Positions 1 through 11,362 of a DNA stretch of 64,000 nt are shown here, piece after piece. The notes beneath the pieces are model-generated. The model saw only the letters and a program-made list of their open reading frames with translations, searched no databases and was not told where the DNA came from. Made by a program: the position numbers and the translations under genes. This DNA is from Entophlyctis helioformis (taxonomy: Eukaryota > Chytridiomycota > Chytridiomycetes > Chytridiales > Chytriomycetaceae). How positions within the stretch are numbered: the first letter of the stretch is position 1; each line of letters begins with the position of its first letter. The stretch covers positions 124,001 to 188,000 of the forward strand of contig JAHLKH010000009.1 of NCBI GenBank assembly GCA_025526915.1. The letters run 5' to 3'.

Positions 1-886
1 ACTCCAAGTGTTGGCATGGCTTGGCATTCATAGATCACCACATCTTCGCAGCCATAGAGATGTCCCACTCACCAAACCCGTGTCCGAGTCAAACATTGCG
101 ATGTGGCCCTTGGTCGTGCCAACAAAGATGGACCGGCCATCTTGGCTAAACACAATCGTTGTTGCAAGAATGTCTGGCGTGCCCTTGGTTGTGCTGGAAC
201 CTCGCGTCAGCCACTCGCAGATACCGACATGGACAGAGGCATCCATCTCTCACGCAGTCGTCTCGGTCGGCGGCCCTGCACCACTGCCGGCACCGGATCC
301 ACTCGGCGACTCGAACAACGCCGGGTGCTCGAGATCCAGCGCGATCCGCCGAACCAGCTGCCTGCGCGTGCCGCTGTCGTCGTTGGAGGCATCAAACTGC
401 ACGAGGAACGGCGGATCGCCCTGCGCTATTGCCACAAACATGTTGCGGTTGCGAGGGTGCATGTGCGCCTCGAGCACCGGCGACGTGAACTTGACCGTGA
501 GCTGCCGCCGGGCCGTTTCGAGGTCCCACAGAATGCAGTTCCAGTCGCGCGAGGCGGTGAGGATGTGGCGGCCGCGGCGGGACCAGCTGACGGACGTGAT
601 GGGCTGCACATGGCCCTTGAGACGCAGCACGATGGAGCGGGTGTCGAGGTCCCATACGAGGCAGCGGCCGTCTCGGGTGCCGGCAGCGACCAGGTTGGCG
701 CGACGGTTGTAGGCGCAGGTGGTTGTGGTTGCTGCCTCTTCGTGGACCAGCCGGTCGAAGATGGTGTCTGGAAAGGCCTGTCCAAACGGGTCTACACGGC
801 TGCTGTTAGGCGCTGGTTGTAGGTCGTGGGTTTCCGGCCAGCAGCAGCATCCACCGGCTGCACTTGCCGAGCATCTCGAGGTTCAT
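1..886 (-). CDS. Swd1/RbBP5-like COMPASS (H3K4 methyltransferase) WD40 subunit, 3' end off the window
   Basis: Minus-strand gene entering from the left edge. Exon 1 starts at the ATG at 886 and encodes MNLEMLG; a short intron (about 863-813) joins to SRVDPFGQAFPD. This reproduces the family's conserved N-terminus (MNL, a short linker, then a DPF/Y..P motif). WD40 repeats follow: a CAYNRRANLVAAGTRDGR blade near 740-690, SWSRRGRHILTASRDWN near 590-540 and the diagnostic FTSPVLEAHMHPRNRN segment near 490-440, which in RbBP5/Swd1 reads SP-L-V-HPR. A second intron starts near 245. Blade FSQDGRSIFVGTTKGHI follows at about 150-90, and another donor lies near 74. Known role: structural WD40 subunit of the Set1/MLL histone H3K4 methylation complex in the nucleus. 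The C-terminal blades lie outside the window. The assignment is strong; exact internal splice sites are less certain. Confidence 0.82.
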
Positions 887-907
887 CTTGTGCGTGAGTA
901 GCCTTGA

Positions 908-3900
908 GTGGCCTTGTGCTGTGGTTGTCCAATTGTTGGCAAGCGCAACGATGGCCACACGCAGCCTCGAGAGGCTCACAAACGGTGCGTGGTGCAAGGA
1001 TCGGATCCGAGCGGCCGTGACGGACAAGCGGCATGGCTGACAGGGATTGCGACCGGCGGGACAGAGCTCGCGGTGCTTCTGAAGCAGCCAGCTACGGAGG
1101 GCTCGGCCCAGTCGATCCAGGCTGTCTTGGGCAGCGTCCAGCACGAGACAGACACGCTCTGCTGTGCCGTGCGCAATGCTGGCAACAGCCGCAGCGGCAG
1201 CCACGGACCCGATGGATCGCCCCAAGCGCTGGCCGCCACAGACGTGGATGCGATCGACAGAGCAGGTGTGTGCATGCGGCTGCTGGCTGCTGCTTGCCTC
1301 GTGAGCGTCGCATGTCTCACCCCATTCTGGCCGAGCAGGTGTGCTTCTGTGGAACGCGGTTGTCCAGCGCAAGTCGGGCATGAACGCCACCGAGAGCGGC
1401 CCTGCAGTCAGCTCATCTGCCTCACTGCCAGACGTGCGGCTGCTGGCGCAAGGTGGGCCAGCCCGGCTGTCTGCCGTGCACTTGGGCACGTCGGCTGACC
1501 TGACTGCGCAGTGAGACACGCCGCGTTGGCCTTGATCGTGCTGGCACGCGAGCCGCACGCGGATGATCCAGGTGTGCACTCGCCTGCCCAACTTGCTGCA
1601 CATCGAGTGTCCAGTGGGCCGTCTGCTCACTATGCTTTCCCGTGCCCATAGCACTGCTTCTGCTTGTGGGTCTGCGGGTCAAGTGCAGCAAGGCGTGGCT
1701 TGGTATGTGGCTGTCGTCTCGAGGTTGCAGGCATCTCATGCGAGCCCAGTTGACATTTGCTGGTAGCTGCTGGAGACATTGCGGCGTCACAAACATGCAT
1801 CGACGATGCGCTCAAGGTGACCGCCGCCTCCTATCGCCCTGATCAGTAACTCTGCCTTGACTGAGACCTGCTTTCAACAGACTCTTGAACGCGTATCTGG
1901 CCAGCAGCAGTCGCTTGTGAAGGAGCGGGCTCTGTCACTCTTTGCTCTGCACCTGGCCAAGGCCCAGCTGGTATACATGCTTCCTCGCTTGAGAGACGCG
2001 TAGCACGTCTCTTACGTCTCGTCCATCACGCCAGGAATGGGAAAAGGGGCTCGAAACAACAGCATTCTTTGATCTGCGCCGCGCAGTCGAAGGCGACCAG
2101 GCCGCTCATCTTCGGCTTCACGAGGCATGCAAGCTGCACGTTTGCAATGATGCTATCGCACAACTGACACGGCATTGCACACTTGCAGATTGAGCAGTTT
2201 GTCGAGACTACCCTTCGCATCGCTCGCTGTGCATCACTGCCTGCCGACAAGATCACTCTGTGTGGGATGGCGGTGACGCTGCTCGCATCTGCCCAGCCAA
2301 AGCACGCGACTGAGCTTATTGCTGATCTCAAGGTTTGCACCTGCTGTCTGCAACACCTTCATGCTGGCATCGCATCCCAATGTGTTGACCGTGCAACGTG
2401 CATCGCAGGCATCTACCATTCTCTCACTCATCATGGCGCACATGGCGGCAGAAGACTGGGACACTGCAGATCAGGTCGCGGAAACGGCCATTCAAGAGTT
2501 CCCAGGCAACTTGATGCTGTATCTCTTGCGGATGAAGGCATTGCTCGGCAAACCGGCAGTATCGCCGTATGACATTGAGCAGAGTAGGCCAGCAGATCGG
2601 CTTGGCTGAGATGATGGGTCGGTCAAGAGGTTGGCTGACTGCTGCTTGGTCAAGTCTTTGAGCAGGCGACCGCCCACTGCGAAAATGGACATGTAGGCTC
2701 AGAAGGGCGTCTGCGAATGTACGCCGGCAAGCATGGCAGCCCACTACAGGCCGTTCCACAGACAAACCATCGCGCTCACTGACCAACTTGGCATTGGCAT
2801 GGCATGGCTAGATGGATGTCGATGATCCACATCATTGGCCAGCACGTCAGGTTCGCATGGCATGGCCGACAACGCTGCTTCCATAAATGCTGGCTGACTA
2901 GTCGTGATCGCACGCTTAGTCCTGAGCGAGCACTTGCGGCCATTGATGTCGTCATGGATCTGGAGCGGCAAGCACTTGGCAATCTGTCCATGGAAGGCGA
3001 GACCATCGATGAAAAGATGCTCGTCACAAAGCTGTATCTGTCAACAGCGATACAGATGCAGGCGTCCAAAGCCATCAGCCAAGTTCAAGCGTTTCTGCAA
3101 GGTATGTCACAGAACTCGTCACGCGAAGGGGCAGGATGTGCTCACACGAATACCGCATGTGCAGCGTACGGTCCCATCACGCACGAGTCTACAACAGCTC
3201 GAACGTGCCAGGTACGGCTTGGAAACACCATCGCTGATCGTGCGCACCTGACACGAGAAACTTGAACGTACAGCACCTGTTGTGGAAAGCAGGCGATACG
3301 GCTGCACAGGAATCGCGATGGACTGATGCAGTGGAATGGTACAGAGTCAGCCTCTCGCTCGTGTCTCAAGCCAACCTGGCCGACAGACGCAATGGCGCCA
3401 CGCTTCATCGCAAACTCGCGCTTTGCTACTATGAGATGGGATGCCACGACGACGCACTGGCTGAATGCACTGCTGCACGAGACATGGAGCAGGAGAGCGA
3501 TGCCCACCTGACGCGTTTCTTGATGTTTGTTGTGCTGCTCGAGCGGAATCTGCTTGACGATGTGGCTAAAGGCAAGCGCGTGGCTGGATGTGCAACAGGC
3601 TGTCGTGATGGGAAACCACTGACGGGGATTCACCAGCCATGGAGCATCTATGCCGCATTCCTGTGGATAGCCATCTAGGTTTGCACGTTCAAGCAGCAGG
3701 CTATGCACACAAGGTGAAGTTCGCTTGCCAGACCAAACCGCTGCATGGACTGACCGATCCCGGCCACTGTTTGCATGCACAGAAATCGCATAGAGGAGTC
3801 TTGAAGCAGATCCTGCGCAATATTGTGACGTCGAGCGCGATTGACTGGCGACTGGAGAGCACAAAGTGCCAGGTGCTGACCGTGCTGCGGTGTCTGATCC

Positions 3901-5513
3901 GCCTCTCAAAGTCTGATCTTTCTGACGGCAGTCAAGATGCTCACGGTTTGAGAGAGTCTGCCGCTGCTCTGATGGGATACTTTCGTAAAGGTGGCGATCG
4001 CAGTCAATGGACGGTTTCCGCTGGCGGTGTTGCTGACGCGTTCTTGGCCAGCTGCCGACGTACTTCGGTTGTGGAAGGACAGGTCGGGCGTGCCAGTTGC
4101 AGAGGCGTCGCAGAGTGGAGCGGCGCAGTCAACACTGGGACCTGCGTACGCTGCTGAAGTCGACTGGCTCTTTAGGACAAGCTGGAACGCGGCTGTTGAA
4201 TTGGCACAGAACCCACGCGCAGAGCCAGAGCTTGTCGGTGATCTGTTTGAGCTTGTTGCGTCGGTGCTTGGATTGCTGCCAGATCGAACGCTATCCCACA
4301 TGCACAGTGAAAAGTCGTGGTAAGGAGGCAGGCACTCGCAGTTGAGGCAAGCTGAGCAGCGGGATCTAACCGGCCTGCCTTGGCTGGTATTGTTAGTCTG
4401 TTTGTGGCAGCATTGGCGCGAATGTCAGTGGCAAGAGAAAGCGACACCAAAGCGGCCATCAAGCATCTGGACAAGACCGCAGAGTTGTTGCTGCGGTTTC
4501 GTGCTGTCGTACAGGCGCTTGGCGGCATGGCCGATTCTGATGGTCCTGCGGTATCGTCTTCATGCAAGATGGATCCAGCAGCAGTGCAAGCGCTTGTCCT
4601 TGAATTTGAACTGCGATTGCGGCGCCAAGAGTGGGACGCTGCAGAGCAGATACGCCAGGTATGGCATCCTGTGCTTGACACAGATGCGCGGGTGTCTTAC
4701 TTTGTGGACGGCATACCGCAGCGTGCACAGGACGAAGCCGTGCCTGCCGGCATACTTGAGCGCTTGTCAGGTAAAGTACGGCTTGCCAAATGCCAGCGAC
4801 ACGATAGGCTGACAATGCCCATCAACAGATCTGGTGCTCAGACTCGATTGTCCTGATACGCGTGAGCCATCCATTATGGGACCCTGCTTCGCTCACATGA
4901 GCATCAGACTAACTCTGATCCTTTTAGTCGCGTTCTCTACAATCAAGATGGCGCTGGACGCGCAGCTGCGACAGGCTCACCGTCTGGATATTGTGCAGTT
5001 TGCGCGCTGGTTCCGCGTGCTGGTGCGGACCGGTCTTTGGTCAGAGTCCACAAGCATACCCTTGTTCGAGCAGGCTCTTGCACTGATCAAGTCGACGAGA
5101 CAAACGGCACGTTCTGCTGTCTGTATCGACTCTGCTTTGACCTGCACAGGCATGCCTTGCTGCATGTTGCTGACATTTGCAACGCTTTGCTGAGCAGGCA
5201 ACGCCGTATCCAACAGACGAGATCAAGTGGCTCATGGCAACGGCATGGAATACTGGCTGTGAGCAGTGGAGGTAAGGAGTGCCAGAGACCGCCTGGCTGA
5301 TGCTCTGCCATGCTAAGCCGCGTACATTGCGAGTACAGTGTGCACCATTGGCAGGGAGCTCAGAAGTGGTGCGAGATGGCGCTGTCGCTGAGCCTGTACT
5401 TGCCTGCAAGCGATGCGGATCCAGGCACACTTGCCCACATGCGCACAGCCTACCAGGCGCTTATTGACGAACAGCAGCAGCAGCAGCAGCTGAGCCACCT
5501 GCTCCCAAAATGA
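908..5513 (+). CDS. Spo22/ZIP4/TEX11-like meiotic TPR protein, many short exons
   Basis: A multi-exon plus-strand gene of helical TPR-like segments. Recognisable exon pieces include VLLWNAVVQRKSG near 1345, TLERVSGQQQSLVKERAL near 1880, an EWEKGLETTAFFDLRRAV exon at 2035-2110, the 2183-2330 exon, MAAEDWDTADQVAETAI near 2445, ALAAIDVVMDLERQAL near 2935, and AGDTAAQESRWTDAVEWY near 3290. EVDWLFRTSWNAAVEL (near 4155) and DEIKWLMATAWNTGCEQW (near 5220) are the paired WL--SWN motifs seen in SPO22-domain proteins. The last exon ends at 5513. Known role: ZIP4/TEX11 is a ZMM scaffold promoting crossovers and synapsis at meiosis. The start is unresolved: the only in-frame ATG of the first coding segment (908) is 22 bp from the divergent Swd1 ATG, so a 5' exon or a later start is possible. 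Exons between 1440 and 1860 and between 3540 and 3990 were not resolved. Confidence 0.68.
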
Positions 5514-5546
5514 ACAGCGTCCTTCCACTCGTTTCCAACATCAGAG

Positions 5547-6857
5547 ATGATCGTGGTCAAGGCCGTTGCTGTGGCCAAGGATGGCTCGCACGAGATCCGC
5601 CGCATGCCCATGGCCCGTCTGCCAGGCGAACTATCGTACGACGAGGTGTGTCCACCAACCTGACTAGCCACCTTCCGGGCCGCCCGCATCCCCGCCTGTG
5701 CGATAAGAGCTGCGTGCTCACATCCGTCCGTCCATCTCCACGATGCCTTGGCCAGCTGTGCATCATGCTGCATCGCCTGTTCAAGAAGCACGTTGCAAAC
5801 GTCGACGACCTGCTGCTCAAGTACATTGACGATGGCGAGTGCACCTCTCTTCTGTCGCTGCCTCTGCTTCTGCTTCTGCCTCTGTGCCTCTTCCTCTGCG
5901 AAACCCGCTGGTCTGCTGGACTGACCCCTCGCCGCATCTCGTGAACCCTGGCTTGGTCTGCACCAGACGGCGACAGCGTTTGTCTCGACTCTGACATTGG
6001 TGAGTGGCTCTGCCGTTTGCCTTGCGTACCTGCTGCACGGCATCATGCGAGGCTCGCCTCTCATCCTCTCTCTCTCTGCCAGACATCAGCCATGCGCTTT
6101 CCCTGAACAATGTCCTCAAGGTCTTTGTCTACGGTCCGTTTGTTCTGCTCTGCTTGGCTTGCTGTGCCACATGACAAACGTGATCTGACCAAGCCTGATT
6201 GTGCACAATGCATTGCACAGACAAAAACCGGCCGCCGACTTCGATGCCCATGCCAAGCGTCGACGTAGCCCTCAAGCTGGACGCATCCCACAGACAGTCC
6301 TTGCGTGATATTGCCCTTTCTCTGCAGTCGTCGGTCAACACGCTCTTGAAGGCCATTGACGATGCTGCCTCCGCTGCTGGACCTGCCCCTGGATCTGCCC
6401 CTGGATCTGCCCCGCTTAAAGTCGCAGTCACTGAAACTAAGGCACTCAAGTCAGCCGAGATTGGTACGAGCCATGCCGCTCAACCTATCACGGCACTACA
6501 CGGCAAACACTGACGCATGGTGTCCATTGCAGCCGAGTTCCTGCCACCGCAACCGCAGCAGCCTCAACAACAGCAGCAACAGTCTCAACAGCCATCGCAG
6601 CCACAGCAGCAAACTCAGCAGCCATATGCCCAGCAATCGCCGCCGCATGTCCATCAGCAAATCCCACCGCAAGCGCCTCAGATGCAGCAGCAGCCGCCAC
6701 AGCAGCTCCAGCAACAGCCTGGACAGTACTACGCTCCTCCATCCAGTGCACCACCACACCCGTCGACCCTGCCGCGTCCCCAGCCACCTCAGCAGCAACT
6801 CGCGCCGCCTTCGCCATACGCGCCTGCCTATCCAGCACAGCAGCCGTACCCTCAACA

Positions 6858-6889
<32 letters not shown>

Positions 6890-7050
6890 CAGGTTATACA
6901 CCAAGTGGATATCCTTCTCAGCAGCCCCAGCCAGGACCGCCGCCGCAGACTCAGCAGCAGCCTCCGCAGTACTATCAGCCGCCTCCACCGCAGCAGCCAC
7001 AGCCACACCAACCGCAGACACCACAGCCATACTCGCAATACAGAGTGTGA
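5547..7050 (+). CDS. TFG-like protein: PB1 domain, short helical segment, P/Q-rich tail
   Basis: Six exons can be joined in phase. ATG 5547 opens MIVVKAVAVAKDG, then EIRRMPMARLPGELSYDE, then LHRLFKKHVANVDDLLLKYI, then DDGDSVCLDSDIDISHAL: a complete PB1 domain with the acidic OPCA-type loop. A helical region of about 50 residues follows (KLDASHRQSLRDIALSLQ, 6270-6400). The last exon (from about 6532) is a glutamine/proline-rich tail with a poly-Q run at 6850-6890, ending YSQYRV. This order (PB1, short helix or coiled coil, P/Q-rich tail ending near YR) is that of metazoan TFG, which organises COPII at ER exit sites. The exon 2 to exon 3 junction needs a GC-AG intron (donor gcgagt at about 5834). 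The gene starts 33 bp after the Spo22-like stop. A different PB1 protein with a P/Q tail is the alternative. Confidence 0.75.
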
Positions 7051-7212
7051 GAGCGCTCGCTTCAACCGCACACCTTCCATTCACTGGTTGTCACAGTAAC
7101 AGCATTGAAGAGCCATCCATGAACATGAGCTTGCAGTTTCTGACAGACAGTGCACAGTCGTACAATGCTGCCAATGTTCTGATATGGACGGGTCACGCTC
7201 AGATCTACAGTG
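7051..7212. other. short intergenic stretch between TFG-like stop and duplication boundary
   Basis: About 160 bp that presumably hold the TFG-like 3' UTR. No conserved coding signal was recognised. The sequence stops matching the right-hand arm at about 7213, so this is the outer edge of the inverted duplication. Confidence 0.5.
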
Positions 7213-8516
7213 GCCTGCTTGAACTGACCGTTGGACATCAGCTCAACCGCGCTTGTGGCGAGCGACGCGGCCGGCGAGCTTGGCTTGGCCTCGGACATCG
7301 TGACCGGACCGCGCGGCGTGTTGGCGACGAGTTGGCCGTCCTCGCCGAAGCTCCACTCTGCCTTGACGGCCTCGAGCCACGGCAGGCCCAACACGAGGTC
7401 GTGGTGCTTGTCGATCGGCGCCACGAACGCGTTGAGGTGGCCCAGCGGCTGGCCGTCGCGAGTCTGCGGACTGAACTCGCAGAACTCGGTCAGCATGATG
7501 TCGTCCGACCCGTCGCCCAGGCGTAGCGGCACGCCGTGTGGCATCTTGTGCGTCTTGACCAGCCCCAGGTCGGCCAGCTGGCGATACAGACGCAGGCCGA
7601 CAAAGTTGGCGCCGGCACCAGAGTCGCCCCGTGCAGTGGCGGGCACTGAGCCAATGGATACCGCGAAACGACGCAGCGTGCGAGCCGATGGTGCAAAGTC
7701 GAGCTTGAAGAGCGGGGTGCTGGGTCTGCCAGCAACAGCGTCGGCAAACGAGCGCTTGGGCAGCGGTGCCGGCGGGCATGACGGTTTTGGGCTAGGCTGT
7801 GCAGATACCGGACATGGTAGTGGGGTCTCGTTGATATTGCCTTCATTCGCATCACGAGAACTTCCATGCCGGCCCCATCAGTGCTGGATCTCTTTTGGCA
7901 GGAACGAGTGCTTGAAATCCTCCAAGAAGTCGTCGACTTGGATGGACCCAAAGCGGCGGATGTGGCGATCCAGCCACTGTCCGGCAGCGTTGGTGAAAGC
8001 CGGGAGCAGCAGGGCTTGGAGCTCGTCGCTGCTGGCGTCGTCATACAGCCGAAACAGTATCCTCAGGCGTCGCAGAAAGTCGGCAGTGGCACCGAGAGCG
8101 TTTGGCGTGCCCTTGAATGTGCCGAGCGTGAACCGACGACGGATCTCGCGACGACGCTCGTCCTTTGAGGCGACAGCCGAAGACGACGACGAGGGCGGAA
8201 GCAGCTGTGGCTGCTGCGAGGCTTGGACGGCGGCAATGGCCCGGCAGCCAGCGTCGATGGCGGCGGCCATCAGTGTCGACTTGGTCGCGCCTTGCATCCT
8301 GGCGGCAGTCCACACAGCGTTGTTGACAGCATGGCCGAGTGGGGATGCGAGACTGATGGCCATGGCCAGCGAGGCATCAACCATGGCATCGACCGGAGCG
8401 TCCTCGGACTTGGACGTATCGACGAGCTTCTCGAGGAAGGCAGCCAGCTGCTCGGCAGCTGACGCGGCAGGGGCGGGGGCGACGCTTGAGGCAGAAGCGT
8501 TGAGCGTGGTGGTCAT
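7213..8516 (-). pseudogene. relic Ty3-like retroelement: Gag ORF plus aspartic protease, truncated
   Basis: On the minus strand an intact Gag-like ORF runs 8516-7878. It has an Ala-rich N-terminus, then RRRFTLGTFKGTPNALG, FLRRLRILFRL, WLDRHIRRFG and DFLEDFKHSFLP, which resembles retrotransposon Gag capsid helices. Downstream, after a frame change, is a retropepsin-type protease: RGDSGAGANF carries the D-S-G-A active site, followed by GLPWLEAV. Similarity to the right copy ends at about 7213, before any reverse transcriptase. The right copy (51302-51522 plus 57340-58424) and a third convergent copy (58871-59525) share the family, and both carry stops this copy lacks. Fragmented and probably not mobile. 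Confidence 0.85.
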
Positions 8517-8770
8517 GGCAGAGACCCGATTGGCAGTGCTACCAATGTGGCAGCTGCTTGTGCAGTGTCACTCAACAATGCTGGTAGCAAAGTGACGAGC
8601 ACGAGCGTGCAGGACGGGACTGCTATTGAAAGAGGTCCCAGATCTGACAGGAGTTCCTTTGCAAGATTCCAGAATGTTCCCAGATGTGGCCGTGCACCAC
8701 GTTTGCAGCGCGTTGCAGGCGGAACCTGGGTGATCGTTCTGACCCTCGACAACTGCTGGCAGGCAGCAGT

Positions 8771-8897
8771 TGTTGGAAGATGGCGTAATCCCAGACCAAC
8801 TTTCCAAACAACCAAATGCTCACGCGTCGCGTTCCAATCCAGATGGGATGCACAATGCTCGGGAATGTGATGCACATGCTCGAAAACAACCTCAACA
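8771..8897 (-). repeat. candidate LTR of the relic element, abutting tRNA-Val
   Basis: This 127-bp block begins TGTTG and ends CAACA, the same terminal pentamers as the 123/124-bp LTRs of the complete element at 51523-57334. It lies on the 5' side of the Gag ORF (minus strand), separated by a leader of about 254 bp, and ends 3 bp before the first base of tRNA-Val. The right arm has the same 127-bp block at 50919-51045. No second LTR of this family is visible, so the call rests on ends, size and position only. Confidence 0.4.
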
Positions 8898-8900
8898 GGT

Positions 8901-8974
8901 GGTTTCATGGTGTAGTCGGTTATCACACCTGTTTAACACACAGGAGGTCTCCGGTTCGATCCCGGATGAAACCA
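8901..8974 (+). tRNA. tRNA-Val (anticodon AAC), intronless
   Basis: A 74-nt cloverleaf. Acceptor GGTTTCA pairs with TGAAACC. The D-arm carries the A-box-like TGTAGTCGGTTATCAC. The anticodon arm CCTGT/ACAGG encloses the loop TTAACAC, giving AAC. The T-arm contains GGTTCGATCCC (B box). A T4 Pol III terminator follows at 8975-8978. There is no intron and no genomic CCA. An identical-looking gene sits in the other arm. Confidence 0.95.
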
Positions 8975-9181
8975 TTTTGCTCCATCAGACAACTTGCTGC
9001 GGCATCACTTTTGCATCTCACAACTCTGAGGCTCCATTGCTGCCACTGCCCTCCTTCCATGCTCCGTCTGTCTGTCTGTCTGTCTGTGCATGCTGAACTC
9101 GCTCGCTTTGATATCATGCTTGTATTGTTTGTATGCTTCAGATGAAAACGACTGCCTGTGATCAACGCCATCAATGCCTGC
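8975..9181. other. spacer between tRNA-Val and VWD gene 3' end
   Basis: About 200 bp with the tRNA terminator and a short (TCTG)n run near 9066-9090. It presumably holds the 3' UTR of the minus-strand VWD gene. No gene was seen. Confidence 0.5.
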
Positions 9182-11362
9182 TTACACAAACTGCATGGCC
9201 GTCACAATCGTCACGACGGCAAGTGCCAGCATCGAGGATGCAGAGAACGAGAACCCAGACGATGCAACCGTTGCTTCGTACACGCCGTCGGTCGTGGTGG
9301 CCGCAGTTCTGTCAGCAACAGGCGAGTCGGCCGCATTCGGGGTCGTGTATCCGTACGACACGCCAAGCACCTGCTCAACCGCCTTGTTGGCCTCGCTGAA
9401 CACGCCCTTCTCGGCAACCTCGTCGGTGACTCCCGTCTGGTACGTGTTCGTCTCAACGTTGTACTGCACACGCTTGGTGAGATCCGTCGAGCAGTCCACG
9501 CCGCCCCATCCCGGGTTGCACGCGCAGCCAAAGCCGGCACACGTGCCGTGGCCAGAGCACTGGTTGATGCACGTGTTGTTGCCAAAGCCGCACTTCTTCT
9601 GGATCGTCTCGGCCTGCTTGATGGTCTCTGGCTTGGCATCGCGCTTCATGTACGTCGTCTGCGTGTGGCACTGGGCGAGGTACGCCGTCTTGGCTCCCTC
9701 CGTGAACGAGTACGAGCCGGTCGCCTTGGCGTCGAGGATGCAAGCCTTGATGTAGAACGACGGGTCGACAATCGACGCACAGCCAGGGATGTTGAACAGG
9801 CTCTTGCAGTGGGACTCGCACTCGGCCTCAAAGACGGCAGGCGGCGATGGACGCGTGTATGCAGCCTGCGTCGTTGTGGACACGGGAACCGTGACGACAG
9901 TCGTCGTGGTGGCAAGCACGGGGATCGTCAGAGTGGCCGACACGGTCGTGGTGTGGGGCACAACCGTCGTCGTGGTCGACGCTGCAAGGACGCGCGTGGT
10001 GGCAGCAATCGTGGTCGTGGACGGCACAACGGTCGTCGTGGCAACCACAACGGTCGCGGTCGTGGACGCCACAATGGTCGTGGTCGTCGTGGTCATGGCT
10101 GCGGCAGTCGTGACCTTCTCGGCAACAGGCGGGACATACGGAGGCAGCACTGGCGGCGACGGCTTGGTCTCGGGAACGACGACAACCTTGGGGATCTCGG
10201 GAATCTTGCACTCGCCAATCGCAGTGGTTCCCTTGGACGGAGTGCCAGTGGTCCATGTGTTCTTGCTGTTGAACAGATCCTCGTCGGCAGCAACCTCCCA
10301 AGTCGCGATGAACGCGTCAATCTCCTTCTGCAGCTTCATGTCGCGCTGCTTGCCGCTTGCGTCGTAGAGAGTGCCGTTGGACTCGCCAGGCAGACGGTTG
10401 CACATGCCGCCAATCTTGGTGTAGCCGCCGGCCAGGTTGACCGTCACATCGAGACGCTTGAATGCATTCTTGGTGTGCGACACGGTGATGGTGGAGCCGC
10501 ACGGCGCTGTGATGGTGTGCACGCCGTCATTGTCGCGCTCGGGAGGCGTGTAGCCAAGACCGTCCTTGTTGGGAGTGACCTGCGTCATCTCGTACTTGTC
10601 CTTCTTGTCGCCCTGCGCACCGCGGATGTCGTAGACCATGACAGACGAGCCGTAACGCACTGCCACGGCTCTGTTGCAGGTGACACCGTTGCCGCACGGC
10701 TCCTGGACAACCTGCACGTTCAGATCGGCCGACTTGACAAGGTGGTAGGTGCCCGATGGCTGCGACGAGTATGACAGACCGTCAAACGACTGGCGGGCGG
10801 AGTCGGGACGGCGACGATCGAGTCAGCAAGAGTGCACAGACAATGGCAGGCAGACAGGCGGTGCAAGGAAGGAAGAAGCGTGGCGCACCTTGAAGTGGGG
10901 ATCGCCAATGCTCGAGCACACACCGCCGGCTGCTGGCTTGCGGCTGCATGGAAGAGCAGTCTCGGCATTGTGGTAGTCGTCGGCCTCTGCTGCTGCGCGC
11001 ATGCGGATGCTGAGCGGGATGGTGCTGTTGCCGACGTTCTGGCCAAACACGGGAATGGGAGTGACGTTGATGGCCTTTGTGGTGTTCCAGTTGGACGGAT
11101 CAAAGTGCACCAGGCAGTCCGAGAACGAGACGGACGGGTGCTCAAAGTACACGGTGACGGGTCCCTTGGGCTTGGACGTGAGCCTGAGGCTGAACGTGTT
11201 GGCCGTGGTGGCCAGGTCGTCGATGGACAGGACGGCCGGCTGCACATCGATCCATGCGGCGACGTCGGGCTTGGCCGCCAATGGGCTGGATGGGCTGGAC
11301 TGCGGGACGGCAGACACAGCAGAGAGGGCAGACGCAGCGAGTGCGAGGACAATGGCGTGCAT
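9182..11362 (-). CDS. secreted VWD-domain / Thr-rich stalk / EGF-like surface protein (left copy)
   Basis: Two exons, 11362-10889 and 10789-9182, give about 693 residues. The signal peptide is MHAIVLALAASALSAVSA. Residues ~25-115 form a beta-sandwich resembling Calx-beta-like modules (LSIDDLATTANTFSLRL, then FDPSNWNTTKAINV). A von Willebrand type D-like module opens with GDPHFKSFDGLSY across the intron. Residues ~385-470 are almost pure Thr/Val/Ala/Ser, a likely O-glycosylated stalk. A Cys-rich part and an EGF-like motif (CSGHGTCAGFGCACNPGW, ~590) follow. The protein ends in a hydrophobic tail (LALAVVTIVTAMQFV) typical of GPI-anchor signals. Inferred role: cell-wall or zoospore surface adhesion; no specific function is known. 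The right-arm copy differs at only about three residues. Confidence 0.88.

Noticed and set aside
9158..10774. 538-residue plus-strand open frame rich in Arg/Gly/His
   Set aside because: It is the complementary strand of the VWD/EGF gene. Its composition follows from GC-rich codons of the Thr stalk and it has no recognisable domain. The mirrored frame at 49321-50658 is rejected for the same reason.
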